Of a DNA stretch of 64,000 bases, positions 17,932 to 26,723 are shown in pieces; positions within the stretch are counted from its first letter, which is position 1; each line of letters begins with the position of its first letter. Both the position numbers and the translations under genes were made by a program. The notes below the pieces were generated by a model. The model was not told the DNA's origin, did not search any database, and saw only the letters and a list, made by a program, of their open reading frames with translations. This stretch comes from Alphaproteobacteria bacterium (GTDB taxonomy: Bacteria > Pseudomonadota > Alphaproteobacteria > Caulobacterales > Caulobacteraceae): assembly GCA_018821435.1 (NCBI GenBank), contig JAHJME010000022.1, positions 124,001 to 188,000 on the forward strand. The letters run 5' to 3'.

Positions 17932-19269
17932 TCATTTGCCGATGCAGAAGGTGGAGAAGATACGGCCCAGGACGTCCTCCGGGTCGATGCGGCCGGTGAT
18001 GCGGTCGAGGGCGCGGGCGGCGAGACGGACGTCTTCGGCGGCGAGTTCCAGGTGTTCGTCCTGGCCGAGCGCATGGCGCAGGCGATCGGCGGCCTCTGAC
18101 AGGAGTTCCTGGTGGCGCAGACGCGTGGCGGCGGGGGGCTCGGCGCCGGCCAGGGCCTCGACGATCCGCTCCTCCAGGGTCGAACGGACCCAGGCCAGGT
18201 CGCTGGGGCCCTTGGCGGTGATCTCGGCGATGGCCAGCTCGAGCCGCCTCGCCTGCCCCGCCGCCCAGGCGCCGGCCGCGCCGTTCGGCAGGTCGCGCTT
18301 GGTGATCAGGCAGAGGTCGCCCGGCCGCATCTCCATCGGAACGGCGCCGATCTCGGCGGACGATCCATCCACAAGCCAGAGCCGCAGGTCCGCGCCAGCG
18401 GCCCAGGCGCGGGCGCGGCGGACGCCCTCGGCCTCGATCTCGTCGCCCGTCTCGCGCAGGCCGGCGGTGTCGGCCAGCAGCGCCTTGTAGCCGGCCAGCA
18501 CCATCGGGACCTCGATGATGTCGCGGGTGGTGCCCGGCGTGGCGGTGACGATGGCGGCATCGCGGCCGGCCAGCGCGTTCAGCAAGGTGCTCTTGCCGGC
18601 GTTGGGCGCGCCGATCAGGGCGATGCGATAGCCCTCGCGGATCCGCTCGCCGCGCTCGGCGTCGGCAGCCGCGGCCTCCAGCTCGGCGACCAGCATCTCC
18701 AGCGCCGGCCGGGCGCGGGCGGCCACGTCCTGCGGCACTTCTTCGTCGGGGAAATCGACGGCGGCTTCCAGCATGGCCAGGCCTTCAAGCAGGGCGTCGG
18801 TCCAGCGCGCCTGGATGTCGGACAGTCGGCCGCCCAGCTGCTCCAGGGCCTGACGACGCTGGGCCTCGGTCTCGGCCTCGATCAGGTCGGCGACCCCCTC
18901 GGCCTGGGCCAGGTCCAGCTTGCCGTTCTCGAAGGCGCGGCGGGTGAACTCGCCCGGCTCGGCCAGGCGAAGACCCAACTCGTGCAGGGCGGCGATCAGG
19001 GCGGCGACCACGGCGCTGCCGCCGTGCACGTGAAACTCCACCGCGTCCTCGCCGGTGTAGCTCTCCGGCCGATCAAAGGTCAGCACCAGGGCCTGGTCGA
19101 TGGTCTCGCCATTGGGCGCGCGCAGACTTCGCAGGGTCGCCCGCCGCGCCGCGGGCACACGCCCGATCAGGGCGCGGACCGCCGTCTTGGTCCCCGGCCC
19201 CGACACTCTCACCACCGCGACGGCCGCCCGGCCCGAGGCCGTCGCCGGCGCGTAGATGGTGTCGGTCAT
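17932..19269 (-). CDS. mnmE: tRNA modification GTPase MnmE (TrmE)
   Basis: A 445-residue K+-activated GTPase that works with MnmG on tRNA wobble uridine. N-terminal tetrahydrofolate-binding domain starting [20 protein letters not shown]; helical domain; embedded G domain with P-loop [15 protein letters not shown] (near 224-238), switch [16 protein letters not shown] segment and [16 protein letters not shown]-terminal FCIGK with the essential Cys. The frame extends upstream, but the family starts at the ATG at 19269, which overlaps the stop of the small upstream gene by ATGA. A half-perfect parS-like site lies at 19023-19036. Confidence 0.96.
   Translation of the reverse strand: MTDTIYAPATASGRAAVAVVRVSGPGTKTAVRALIGRVPAARRATLRSLRAPNGETIDQALVLTFDRPESYTGEDAVEFHVHGGSAVVAALIAALHELGLRLAEPGEFTRRAFENGKLDLAQAEGVADLIEAETEAQRRQALEQLGGRLSDIQARWTDALLEGLAMLEAAVDFPDEEVPQDVAARARPALEMLVAELEAAAADAERGERIREGYRIALIGAPNAGKSTLLNALAGRDAAIVTATPGTTRDIIEVPMVLAGYKALLADTAGLRETGDEIEAEGVRRARAWAAGADLRLWLVDGSSAEIGAVPMEMRPGDLCLITKRDLPNGAAGAWAAGQARRLELAIAEITAKGPSDLAWVRSTLEERIVEALAGAEPPAATRLRHQELLSEAADRLRHALGQDEHLELAAEDVRLAARALDRITGRIDPEDVLGRIFSTFCIGK
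19023..19036. other. parS half-site inside mnmE
   Basis: CGTGCACGTGAAAC shares 11 of 14 bases with parS, and its right ten bases (CACGTGAAAC) are perfect, exactly as in the rsmG site. It may bind ParB weakly, or be chance. Confidence 0.3.
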
Positions 19270-19496
19270 TTGCGGGTCGTGGCGACTTCCATGAACTTGC
19301 GGAACTGTTCCTGGGCGCCCGTGCCGAAGGTCATCCAGTTCTTCATGAAGTCCTCCGGGTTCAGCATGTTGATGTTGGCGTCGATGCGCTTGGTCATCTC
19401 GCCGACCAGGTGATCGTTCAGTCCGCTGACATCCGGCAGGCCCATGAACCGCCGGGCCTCCTCCGGGGTGCAATCCACCTCGATGGTCATCTTCAT
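19266..19496 (-). CDS. small conserved protein of unknown function, DUF6489-like
   Basis: A 76-residue soluble protein ([51 protein letters not shown]). It looks like the small alphaproteobacterial DUF6489 family; no function is known to me. Its stop overlaps the mnmE start by four bases, so the two are translated together and it is probably the first gene of the mnmE-mnmG-rsmG-parA-parB run. No signal peptide, membrane segment or metal motif is visible. Confidence 0.8.
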   Translation of the reverse strand: MKMTIEVDCTPEEARRFMGLPDVSGLNDHLVGEMTKRIDANINMLNPEDFMKNWMTFGTGAQEQFRKFMEVATTRK

Positions 19497-19592
19497 GACG
19501 TCTGGCCCTTCCTATCCTAGAGACCCATATGGCCGTGAGCCGGGGTGCTGCGCTAGTAGGCTACGGCAGTCAGTAACGCACGAGGACGGATC

Positions 19593-20288
19593 ATGGGCGA
19601 ACACATCAGCGTTTCAACGCCGGAGGGCGAGTTCTCCGCCTATGTCGCACGGCCCAAGGCGGCGCAGGCGCCGGCGGTCGTGGTGATCCAGGAGATTTTC
19701 GGCGTGAACCAGGTGATGCGCGACATCACCGACGGCCTGGCCGAGCACGGCTACCTGGCGATCTGTCCGGACCTGTTCTGGCGGATCGAACCCGGCATCG
19801 ACATCACCGACAAGTCCGAAGCCGAGTGGAAGCGGGCGTTCGAGCTGTTCAACGCGTTCGACGTCGACCAGGGCGTGAAGGACATCAAGGCCACGATCAA
19901 GACGATCCGCGAGGACGCCGGCAGCAACGGCAAGGTCGGCGCCGTCGGCTTCTGCCTGGGCGGCAAGCTGGCCTTCCTGACCGCCACCCGCACCGACGTC
20001 GACGCCGCCGTCTCGTACTATGGCGTCGGGCTGGAGGGGATCGTCGGCGAGGCCGAGAAACTGACCCGGCCGCTGCTGATGCACATCGCCGAGGAGGACC
20101 AGTTCGTGCCGAAGGAGGCGCAGGCCATCATCCTGCAGGCGCTGAAGGATCACCCGCAGGTCGAGATCCACACGTACGCCGGCCGCGACCATGCCTTCGC
20201 CCGGGTTGGCGGCGAGCACTATGACGAGGCCGACGCCAAGCTGGCCGGCGGCCGCACCCTGCAATTCTTCCAAAGGACGATCGGCTGA
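19593..20288 (+). CDS. dienelactone hydrolase family protein
   Basis: A 231-residue cytoplasmic alpha/beta hydrolase of the DLH family. The nucleophile is Cys in VGAVGFCLGGKLAFL (near 122-136), the oxyanion/acid-side Glu is in VVVIQEIFGVN and the catalytic His is in AGRDHAFARVGGEHYD. DLH enzymes open dienelactone in chlorocatechol breakdown, but many members are general esterases; no catechol genes are nearby. It is coupled (TGATG) to the quinone oxidoreductase gene. Confidence 0.9.
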   Translation: MGEHISVSTPEGEFSAYVARPKAAQAPAVVVIQEIFGVNQVMRDITDGLAEHGYLAICPDLFWRIEPGIDITDKSEAEWKRAFELFNAFDVDQGVKDIKATIKTIREDAGSNGKVGAVGFCLGGKLAFLTATRTDVDAAVSYYGVGLEGIVGEAEKLTRPLLMHIAEEDQFVPKEAQAIILQALKDHPQVEIHTYAGRDHAFARVGGEHYDEADAKLAGGRTLQFFQRTIG

Positions 20289-21256
20289 TGCGCGCGATTC
20301 GGTTCGAAGCCCCTGGCGGCCCCGAGGTCCTGAAGCTGGTCGAGATCGATACGCCCGAGCCGGGTCCCGGCCAGGTGCGGATCCGCCATGAGGCCATCGG
20401 CATCAACTTCATCGACACCTACCACCGCACGGGCCTGTATCCCGTGAAACTTCCCTGCATCCCCGGCGGGGAAGCGGCGGGCGTGGTGGATGCCGTCGGC
20501 GCGGGCGTGACCCGGCACAAGCTGGGCGATCGGGTCGCCTATTCCGGCGGGTTCGGCGCCTATGCCGAGGCCAATGTCGTGGCCGCCGACCGGGTGGTGA
20601 AGATCCCCGACGGCATCGAGACCCGCGTGGCCGCGGCGGTGCTGCTGAAGGGCATGACCACCGAGGCCTTCATCCGCCGGACCTATCCGGTGAAGGCCGG
20701 CGAGACGGTGCTGGTCCATGCGGCTGTGGGCGGCGTCGGCCAGATCATGACGCAATGGCTGAAGGCCTTGGGCGCCGAGGTGATCGCCACGGTCGGCTCC
20801 GAAGCCAAGGCCGAGAAGGCCCGTGAGCTGGGCGCCGACCACGTCATTCTCTACCGCGAGCAGGACGTAGCCGCCGAGGTCCGCCGGATCACCGGCGGCA
20901 AGGGCGTGCCGGTGGCCTATGACTCGGTGGGCAAGGACACGTTCGAAGGCACGCTGGGCAGCCTGGCGCGCCGGGGCCTGTTCGTCAGCTTCGGCAATGC
21001 GTCCGGACCGGCGGCGCCGTTCGCGCCGGGTCGGCTGGCGCAGGCCGGGTCGCTGTACCTGACCCGCCCGACCCTATTCGACTACATCGTCACGACCGAG
21101 GAGCTGGACGCCTGCGCCGCGGCCGTGTTCGAGGTCATCGCGTCCGGCAAGGTGAAGATCGAGATCGGCCAGACGTTCGGGCTGGCGGAGGCGCGGCAGG
21201 CGCACGAGGCGCTGGAAGGCCGGGCGACGGTTGGGGCGAGTTTGCTGATTCCGTAG
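20288..21256 (+). CDS. qor: NADPH:quinone oxidoreductase (zinc-free MDR family)
   Basis: A 322-residue medium-chain dehydrogenase/reductase resembling Qor, which reduces quinones with NADPH. N-terminal GroES-like fold with INFIDTYHRTGLYP and PGGEAAGVVDAVG; Rossmann motif LVHAAVGGVGQIMTQWLKAL; AYDSVGKDTFEGTLGSLA; C-terminal TVGASLLIP. The catalytic and structural zinc ligands of alcohol dehydrogenases are absent, as in Qor. The start overlaps the hydrolase stop, suggesting one transcript. Confidence 0.9.
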   Translation: MRAIRFEAPGGPEVLKLVEIDTPEPGPGQVRIRHEAIGINFIDTYHRTGLYPVKLPCIPGGEAAGVVDAVGAGVTRHKLGDRVAYSGGFGAYAEANVVAADRVVKIPDGIETRVAAAVLLKGMTTEAFIRRTYPVKAGETVLVHAAVGGVGQIMTQWLKALGAEVIATVGSEAKAEKARELGADHVILYREQDVAAEVRRITGGKGVPVAYDSVGKDTFEGTLGSLARRGLFVSFGNASGPAAPFAPGRLAQAGSLYLTRPTLFDYIVTTEELDACAAAVFEVIASGKVKIEIGQTFGLAEARQAHEALEGRATVGASLLIP

Positions 21257-21665
21257 GGGGGTGCGGGTTAGTTGCTCCCCCGTTGGGGGAGCTGTCGGCG
21301 AATGCCGACTGAGGGGGTCCTCAACGGTCGTGGATGACCCCCTCCGGCGCTTCGCGCCACCTCCCCCGATGGGGAGGAACTGGGAGCGGTTTGCTTCCCT
21401 TTTGGGGGAGCCCGACTGAGGGGTCCTCAACGGCCGGGGTGACCCCCTCCGGCGCTTCGCGCCACCTCCCCCGAAGGGGAGGAACTGGGCGGCTCGACTT
21501 CGTCAATTCCTCCCCTCTCGGGGGAGGTGGCCCGGAGGGCCGGAGGGGGTCCGCTCAAAAGGCGTGGATGACTCCCTCCACCGCTTCGCGGTCCCCCTCC
21601 CCCGATGGGGGAGGAACTTGCGCCTTCCGTTCCCACGGCATGGGAAAGGGAGGGAGTCATACCCA
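21257..21665. repeat. cluster of family A palindromic repeats
   Basis: At least five full or partial copies in both orientations, recognised by GACCCCCTCCGGCGCTTCGC, CACCTCCCCCGATGGGGAGGA, AGTCGGCATTCGCCGACAGC (reverse) and GGAGGTGGCCCGGAGGGCCG. This 409-bp block holds no credible gene; open frames across it are repeat artefacts. It separates qor from parS site 2 and rho. Confidence 0.85.
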
Positions 21666-21686
21666 CTTTCGTTGAACGCGTTTGGT

Positions 21687-21700
21687 GTTTCACGTGAAAC
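21687..21700. other. parS: parS centromere site 2
   Basis: GTTTCACGTGAAAC, perfect; with flanking bases it is a 16-bp palindrome (TGTTTCACGTGAAACA, 21686-21701). It lies about 5 kb left of oriC in the gap between qor and rho, the parS nearest the origin in this window. Confidence 0.93.
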
Positions 21701-21810
21701 AGTCAAGCTCGTAAGACCGGTATGGCCTGCGGCACTACCGCACGTGCTAAGTTGGGCGCCTACACGCCTAGGTCGGCCCGTCCTGGGCGCACAGAGACGG
21801 GCTACGACAC

Positions 21811-21840
21811 GGCCCTCGCGGCTTAATTCGCGAGAGGGCC
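21811..21840. other. bulged hairpin in the qor-rho gap
   Basis: GGCCCTCGCG pairs with CGCGAGAGGGCC around an 8-base AT-rich loop (GCTTAATT), with a two-base bulge. It is followed by AATTT. It could be a terminator or part of an unrecognised small transcript. The stretch 21701-21916 otherwise shows nothing I can name. Confidence 0.35.
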
Positions 21841-21916
21841 AATTTCCTCGGCCGACCTTTGAATTTGCTCGGGTTTTTCCGCTCGCAAAACCGTCGTTCC
21901 GCGCGTCGGCGCCAAC

Positions 21917-21943
21917 GAAAAGGGCTCCCGTTTCCGGGAGCCC
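21917..21943 (-). terminator. intrinsic terminator of rho
   Basis: A 9-bp perfect stem GGGCTCCCG / CGGGAGCCC (21922-21943) with a 4-base loop, followed on the minus strand by TTTT. It lies 36 bases past the rho stop, so the gene for the Rho factor itself ends at a Rho-independent terminator. Confidence 0.8.
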
Positions 21944-21978
21944 CAAATCGCAGCGCGGACGTCGATCCGACGGTCGGA

Positions 21979-23430
21979 TCAGGTGTTCATCGACTGGAAG
22001 AACTCGTCGTTGTTCTTCGAGCTGCGCAGCTTGTCGAGCAGGAACTCGATGGCGTCCTGGGCGCCCATCGGCGCCAGGATGCGGCGCAGGATGTAGGTCT
22101 TCTGGAGCTGGTTCTTCTCGGTGATCAGCTCGTCCTTCCGGGTGCCGGACTTCAGCACGTCGATGGCCGGGTAGATCCGCTTGTCGGCGACCTTGCGGTC
22201 CAGAACGATTTCCGAGTTACCGGTGCCCTTGAACTCTTCGAAGATGACTTCGTCCATCCGGCTGCCGGTGTCGATCAGCGCGGTGGCGATGATGGTCAGC
22301 GATCCGCCTTCCTCGATGTTCCGCGCGGCGCCGAAGAAGCGCTTGGGGCGCTGCAGGGCGTTGGCGTCGACACCGCCGGTCAGCACCTTGCCCGACGACG
22401 GGACTACGGTGTTGTAGGCGCGGCCGAGACGGGTGACCGAGTCCAACAGGATGACGACGTCGCGCTTGTGCTCGACCAGGCGCTTGGCCTTTTCGATCAC
22501 CATTTCGGCGACCTGCACGTGGCGGGTGGCGGGCTCGTCGAAGGTCGAGGAGATGACCTCGCCCTTCACCGTGCGTTGCATGTCGGTGACTTCTTCCGGG
22601 CGCTCGTCGATCAGCAGGACGATCAGGTAGCACTCGGGGTGGTTGGTCTCGATCGACTTGGCGATGTTCTGCAGCATCACCGTCTTGCCGACCCGCGGCG
22701 GGGCGGTGATCAGGCAGCGCTGGCCCTTGCCCAGCGGGGCGACGATGTCGATGACCCGGCCGGAACGGTCCTTCAGCGTGGGATCGTCGATCTCCATCTT
22801 GAAGCGCTGGTCGGGATAGAGCGGGGTCAGGTTGTCGAACAGCACCTTGTGCCGGACCGCCTCGGGGTCCTCGAAGTTGGTCAGGTCGACCTTCACGAGG
22901 GCGAAGTAGCGTTCGTGTTCGCGGGGCGCGCGGATGGCGCCGTCGACCGTGTCGCCGGTGCGCAGGCCGAACTTCCGGATCTGCGAGGGGCTGACGTAGA
23001 TATCGTCCGGACCCGGCAGGTAGTTGGCTTCCGGCGAGCGCAGGAAGCCGAAGCCGTCCTGCACCACTTCCAGGGTGCCCGAGCCGGAAATCTCGATCCC
23101 CTCCTCGGCCAGGGTCTTGAGGATCGCGAACATCATGTCCTGCTTGCGCATGGAGTTCGCGTTTTCGATGTCGAGCTGTTCGGCGAAGGCCAGCAGGTCG
23201 ACCGGCGGCTTGTCCTTCAGTTCCTGAAGGCTCATGCGCGTCAGCCCCAGGGCGGCGATCGCCTTGGAGGCCTCGGTCGGCTCGTCGTTCTCGGCTTCGG
23301 CGGCGGCCTCTTCAGCGGCAGCGGCGGCGTCGGCCGCGGCAAGCTGGGGCTCGAGCGTGTCGGCCAGGGTGTCGGCTTCGGTTTCGTCGGCCGGGGTGTT
23401 GTCTTGGGTATCGTCTTGCATGGATTTCAC
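21979..23430 (-). CDS. rho: transcription termination factor Rho
   Basis: A 483-residue hexameric RNA helicase that ends transcription. An acidic, Ala-rich N-terminal extension (residues about 1-55, with [16 protein letters not shown]) precedes the Rho N domain ([20 protein letters not shown]), the RNA-binding cold-shock-like domain ([20 protein letters not shown]), the P-loop [13 protein letters not shown] and Walker [17 protein letters not shown]. The Q-loop [11 protein letters not shown] and R-loop are intact. The start is ATG at 23430 or, three codons later, 23421. A 200-bp leader with paired hairpins precedes it; rho genes are commonly autoregulated in their leaders. Confidence 0.96.
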   Translation of the reverse strand: MKSMQDDTQDNTPADETEADTLADTLEPQLAAADAAAAAEEAAAEAENDEPTEASKAIAALGLTRMSLQELKDKPPVDLLAFAEQLDIENANSMRKQDMMFAILKTLAEEGIEISGSGTLEVVQDGFGFLRSPEANYLPGPDDIYVSPSQIRKFGLRTGDTVDGAIRAPREHERYFALVKVDLTNFEDPEAVRHKVLFDNLTPLYPDQRFKMEIDDPTLKDRSGRVIDIVAPLGKGQRCLITAPPRVGKTVMLQNIAKSIETNHPECYLIVLLIDERPEEVTDMQRTVKGEVISSTFDEPATRHVQVAEMVIEKAKRLVEHKRDVVILLDSVTRLGRAYNTVVPSSGKVLTGGVDANALQRPKRFFGAARNIEEGGSLTIIATALIDTGSRMDEVIFEEFKGTGNSEIVLDRKVADKRIYPAIDVLKSGTRKDELITEKNQLQKTYILRRILAPMGAQDAIEFLLDKLRSSKNNDEFFQSMNT

Positions 23431-23485
23431 TTTGGACTTCGCACACGGCAGGACGGAGTCCGAGCGTGGGCGGTTTTGGTCTGAG

Positions 23486-23551
23486 GGCGCCGTTCAGCGC
23501 CGATTTGGTCTTCGTTCTGGGAGCCGGCTCGAAGGCGCGCTGTTCAGCGCG
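23486..23551 (-). promoter_or_regulatory. paired stem-loops in the rho leader
   Basis: Two 5-bp GC stems 50 bp apart, GGCGC/GCGCC (23486-23501) and CGCGC/GCGCG (23536-23551), each with a six-base loop sharing GTTCA on the plus strand (TGAAC in the rho mRNA). They lie 56-121 bases upstream of the rho start. The shared loop suggests a repeated structural element of leader control; the function is inferred. Confidence 0.4.
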
Positions 23552-23648
23552 GAGCCGGAGATAAGGCGGGGCGCGCCGGAGACCGACACGTATGCGAGGG
23601 GTGCCATAGGCGGGGGGTTGGGTCAATGTTTTCCCCGCGCGCCGCCGT

Positions 23649-23776
23649 TACTCATCCCCGCGCATGCGGGGACCCAGGCTTGTTTTTCTTGCGGGAGGAT
23701 GAGGCTCGAACGCGCGCCATGACGTCGGTGTGGCGGCTAAAGTAAGCCTGGGTCCCCGCATGCGCGGGGATGAGTA
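23649..23776. repeat. 128-bp MITE-like element with perfect 33-bp inverted repeats (family B)
   Basis: The arm at 23649-23681 (starting TACTCATCCCCGCGCATGCG) is the exact reverse complement of 23744-23776, with 62 bases between. Each arm is itself a small palindrome (CCCCGCGCATGCGGGG). There is no gene inside. A related single hairpin lies at 57926-57955. It fills most of the gap between rho and hemJ. Confidence 0.85.
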
Positions 23777-23787
23777 GGTAAGGCGGT

Positions 23788-23840
23788 TGAGGACCCCCTC
23801 AGTCGGCATTCGCCGACAGCTCCCCCAACGGGGAGCAACT
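23788..23840. repeat. family A palindromic repeat
   Basis: GAGGACCCCCTCAGTCGGCA, then TTCGCCGACAGCTCCCCCAA and GGGGAGCAACT: the cleanest single copy of the family, 20 bp before the hemJ stop. Confidence 0.85.
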
Positions 23841-23860
23841 ACGCTTGCGCTGATATCGGA

Positions 23861-24337
23861 CTAGCGCGACCAGAATTGAAGGGTCACGGCCAGCACCGCG
23901 ACCACTGCGGCGAGGAAGGGGAGTTCGTTGGTGGCGCGCCAGAACTTGCCCGTGCGAGGGCGCTCGCCGGCCAGGAACTTCTTGTACGCGCCGGCCAGGA
24001 AGCCGTGCCAGCCGGACAGGAAGATCACCGCCGCCAGCTTCACCATCATCCAGGGCTGGGTCAGGAACGCCCACCCCTCCTTGGCCGCATAGACGTGCCA
24101 GAGGATCAGGCTCAGCCCGAAGATCCAGGTGATCGTCATCGCCGGATTTATGATGATTTTCAGCAGCTTGCCTTCCCACACCTTGAAGTGTGCGTCGAAC
24201 TCGCTGCCAGGCGGCGCGGTCTCGGTGTGGTAGGCGTAGAGCCGGGGCAGGTACATCATCCCCGACATCCACGCGATCATCGCGATGATGTGCAGGCCCC
24301 GGAGCAGGTCGAAGCTTAGAAAACTTGGCCAGGTCAT
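23861..24337 (-). CDS. hemJ: protoporphyrinogen IX oxidase HemJ
   Basis: A 158-residue membrane protein with four predicted helices, of the HemJ (UPF0093) family, which oxidises protoporphyrinogen IX to protoporphyrin IX, the step before iron insertion. Family marks are LRGLHIIAMIAWMSGMMYLPRL with the essential His, INPAMTITWIFGL, and WMMVKLAAVIFLSGWHGFLA. It overlaps hemH by four bases (ATGA), so the last two haem steps are co-translated, with hemE just upstream. Confidence 0.93.
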   Translation of the reverse strand: MTWPSFLSFDLLRGLHIIAMIAWMSGMMYLPRLYAYHTETAPPGSEFDAHFKVWEGKLLKIIINPAMTITWIFGLSLILWHVYAAKEGWAFLTQPWMMVKLAAVIFLSGWHGFLAGAYKKFLAGERPRTGKFWRATNELPFLAAVVAVLAVTLQFWSR

Positions 24338-25359
24338 GCCGCCGCCTCGTGTCTATGCGGGCATTTGCCATGCGCCGCGGGGCAGAGCCAGGGGCCGAAG
24401 GACGCCACGCCGTCGCGCGGCAGCGCCTGGGTCACCGCCGTGGCCAGGTCGCCGATGAAGGTCGCGCCGACGCCGGGTGTGCGGGCGCGGAGATAGGGGG
24501 CGACGCCCAGCTCCTTCGCCAGGTCGGCGTACTCGTGGTCCAGCTCGACCAGGGTCTCGACGTGCTCGGAGACGAAGGCGATGGGCGAGACCAGTACGCC
24601 CTTCCCGTCGTCGCGGGCCGCGCGGATGGCGTCTTCGGTGGAGGGCTTCAGCCATTGCAGGCGGCCGACCCGGCTCTGGAACGAGACCCGCCAGTCGGAG
24701 AGTTCCGGCAACAGGGCGGCGACTGTGGCGGCTGTCGCGTTGATCTGCGCCTCGTAGGGGTCGCCGGCGTCGACGATCTGCTGCGGCAGGCCGTGGGCGG
24801 AGAACAGCAGGCGGACGTTGGCGGGCCGGCCGGCGGCGTCCCAGACCTTGCGGATCTCGGCGGCGTGGGCCTGGGCCAGGCCCGAAGCGGTCGGGTAGCA
24901 GCAGACAGTGCGGGTGCGGCCGGGGCCCTTATAGACCTTGGTCCAGTCCTTCACCGACGAGCCGGTCGTTGTGGTGGAGAACTGGGGGTAGAGCGGCAGC
25001 AGGACGATCTCGTCGGGGGCATAGGCCGCGACCTGCTTGGCGGTTTCGTCCGCGAACGGATGCCAGTAGCGCATGGCGATGAAGACGCGAGCGTCGTGGC
25101 CCTGGGATTTCAGCACGGCTTCCAGGGCGGCGGCCTGGGTTTCCGTCTCGGGCAGCAGGGGCGAGCGGCCGCCCATGATCGCGTAATTGGCCTGGGCGGT
25201 CTTGTTGCGGGTGGTGGAGATCAGGGCGGCCAGGGCGTAGCGGGCCGGGGCCGGCAGCTGGATGATCGCCGGGTCGCGGAACAGGTTGAACAGGAACGGG
25301 CGAACGGCCTTGAGGCTGTCCGGGCCGCCCAGGTTGAAGAGCACGACGGCGAGTTTCAT
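24334..25359 (-). CDS. hemH: ferrochelatase
   Basis: A 341-residue enzyme that inserts Fe2+ into protoporphyrin IX. Active-site strand LLFSAHGLPQQIVDAGDPY with the conserved His, MRYWHPF, SFQSRVGRLQWLKPSTED and the Glu in PIAFVSEHVETLVELD. Cysteines occur at VCCYP and in a C-terminal LCPAAHGKCPH tail; C. crescentus ferrochelatase is reported to carry a [2Fe-2S] cluster, and these Cys are likely ligands. The ATG at 25359 has GGAGG nearby; the frame upstream of it runs into a repeat and is not protein. Confidence 0.94.
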   Translation of the reverse strand: MKLAVVLFNLGGPDSLKAVRPFLFNLFRDPAIIQLPAPARYALAALISTTRNKTAQANYAIMGGRSPLLPETETQAAALEAVLKSQGHDARVFIAMRYWHPFADETAKQVAAYAPDEIVLLPLYPQFSTTTTGSSVKDWTKVYKGPGRTRTVCCYPTASGLAQAHAAEIRKVWDAAGRPANVRLLFSAHGLPQQIVDAGDPYEAQINATAATVAALLPELSDWRVSFQSRVGRLQWLKPSTEDAIRAARDDGKGVLVSPIAFVSEHVETLVELDHEYADLAKELGVAPYLRARTPGVGATFIGDLATAVTQALPRDGVASFGPWLCPAAHGKCPHRHEAAA

Positions 25360-25365
25360 TTCGCT

Positions 25366-25515
25366 CCTCCCCTGAACCGGAGAGTTCGGGGGAGGGGGAC
25401 CACGAAGTGGTGGAGGGGGCGCAACGCGGAGAGCTCGGCGCATAGGGCTTTACGCCCCCTCCGTCTCGTCGCTGCGCGCCGATCCACCTCCCCCGTCGTC
25501 TTCGCGACATGGGAG
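25366..25515. repeat. family A palindromic repeats, inverted pair
   Basis: Left part CTCCCCTGAACCGGAGAGTT then GGGGGAGGGGGACCACGAAG; right part CTTTACGCCCCCTCCGTCTC then CACCTCCCCCGTCGTC. They lie between hemE and hemH, close to the ribosome-binding site of hemH. Confidence 0.7.
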
Positions 25516-25528
25516 GAGCGTGAGCTTG

Positions 25529-26581
25529 TCATTCCGCGGCCATCGCCTTCGCCGGTTTGCCCGTCACGCGTTCGACGACGCGGGCGATGTGGGCGATGGG
25601 GGTGTCGGGGATGACGCCGTGGCCCAGGTTGAAGATGTAGGGTCCGCCGGACCACTGCTCGAGCAGGGCGTCGACGCGGGCGTCGAGGGCTGGGCCACCG
25701 GCGCGGAGCAGCAGGTTGTCCAGGGCGCCCTGGATGGCCTTTCCGCCGGCCTGGATCTTCTGGCCCAGCGCGGCGCTGGCCTGGGTGTCCAGGGCGACGG
25801 CCTGGACGGGGACTTCCGCCGCATAGCGTTCGACCAGGGCTCCCGCGCTGCGGGGAAAGCCGATGAACGGGGCGTCGATGCCCGCGGCGCGGACCTTTTC
25901 GACGATCCGTTTGTGGGGGCCGATGACGATGCGCTCGAAGACGTCCTCGGCCAGATTGTCGGCCCAGCTCTCGAACAGTTGCAGCGCCTGGGCGCCCGAC
26001 TTCGCCTGCATGACCAGGTAGCGGGCGGTGCTTTCGACCAGGACGTCCAGCAGGGCGTCCAGTTCTTCCGGGTGTTCGTAGGCGTAGGTGCGGGCGGCTT
26101 CGCGCTGGGAGCCCCGGCCCTCCAGCATGTAGGTAGCGACGGTCCAGGGCGCGCCGGCGAAGCCGATCAGGGCCCGCTCGGGTTCCAGCTCGGCGCGGAC
26201 GCGGCTCAGGGTCTCGCCGATGTTGGCCAGGTGGGCGGTGGAGCCCTCGATGGCGTCCTGCATGGCTTGCAGGGGCGGCAGCGGGCCGAGACGCGGCCCC
26301 TCGCCCGCCTCGAACCAGACCTCCTGGCCCAGGGCCTGGGGGATCAGCAGGATGTCGGCGAAGACGATGGCGGCGTCCATCGGGAAGCGGCGCATCGGTT
26401 GCAGCGTCGCTTCGGCGGCCATCTCGGGATTGAAGCAGAAGGCCATGAAGTCCTTCGCCCGGCTGCGCAGCGCCAGGTACTCGGGCAGGGAGCGTCCGGC
26501 CTGGCGCATGAACCACACCGGCGGGCGGTCCAGGGTCTCTCCGGCAAGGACACGCAGAAGGCGGGGCGTCTCGGTCGTCAT
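25529..26581 (-). CDS. hemE: uroporphyrinogen decarboxylase
   Basis: A 350-residue cytoplasmic TIM-barrel enzyme that converts uroporphyrinogen III to coproporphyrinogen III. Signatures are RPPVWFMRQAGRSLPEYLAL (near 19-38), FSDILLIP-type stretch AAIVFADILLIPQALG, GFAGAPWTVATYMLEG, WADNLAEDVFERIVIGPH and FNLGHGVIPDTPI. It is the first gene left of the origin, transcribed away from it, exactly as hemE flanks Cori in Caulobacter. Confidence 0.96.
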   Translation of the reverse strand: MTTETPRLLRVLAGETLDRPPVWFMRQAGRSLPEYLALRSRAKDFMAFCFNPEMAAEATLQPMRRFPMDAAIVFADILLIPQALGQEVWFEAGEGPRLGPLPPLQAMQDAIEGSTAHLANIGETLSRVRAELEPERALIGFAGAPWTVATYMLEGRGSQREAARTYAYEHPEELDALLDVLVESTARYLVMQAKSGAQALQLFESWADNLAEDVFERIVIGPHKRIVEKVRAAGIDAPFIGFPRSAGALVERYAAEVPVQAVALDTQASAALGQKIQAGGKAIQGALDNLLLRAGGPALDARVDALLEQWSGGPYIFNLGHGVIPDTPIAHIARVVERVTGKPAKAMAAE

Positions 26582-26723
26582 GGGGGTGACTTAAAGCCTG
26601 CCCGCCCGCCCGGCTCAAGAGCGACCCCTTCGTCCCGGCCAGACCTTCCTTCCTTCTAAAAGATAAGAATCCTGAAAAGGGTTGGAGCAGGAGGGTTAGG
26701 GCCTGTCGGCAGCGGGGAAAACC

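Noticed and set aside
21257..21665. CRISPR array
   Set aside because: The repeated units are palindromic, alternate in orientation and lack equal-length unique spacers; there are no cas genes.
21334..21675. A frame of about 113 codons in the qor-rho gap
   Set aside because: It is made entirely of family A repeats; the protein repeats the same peptide phrases.
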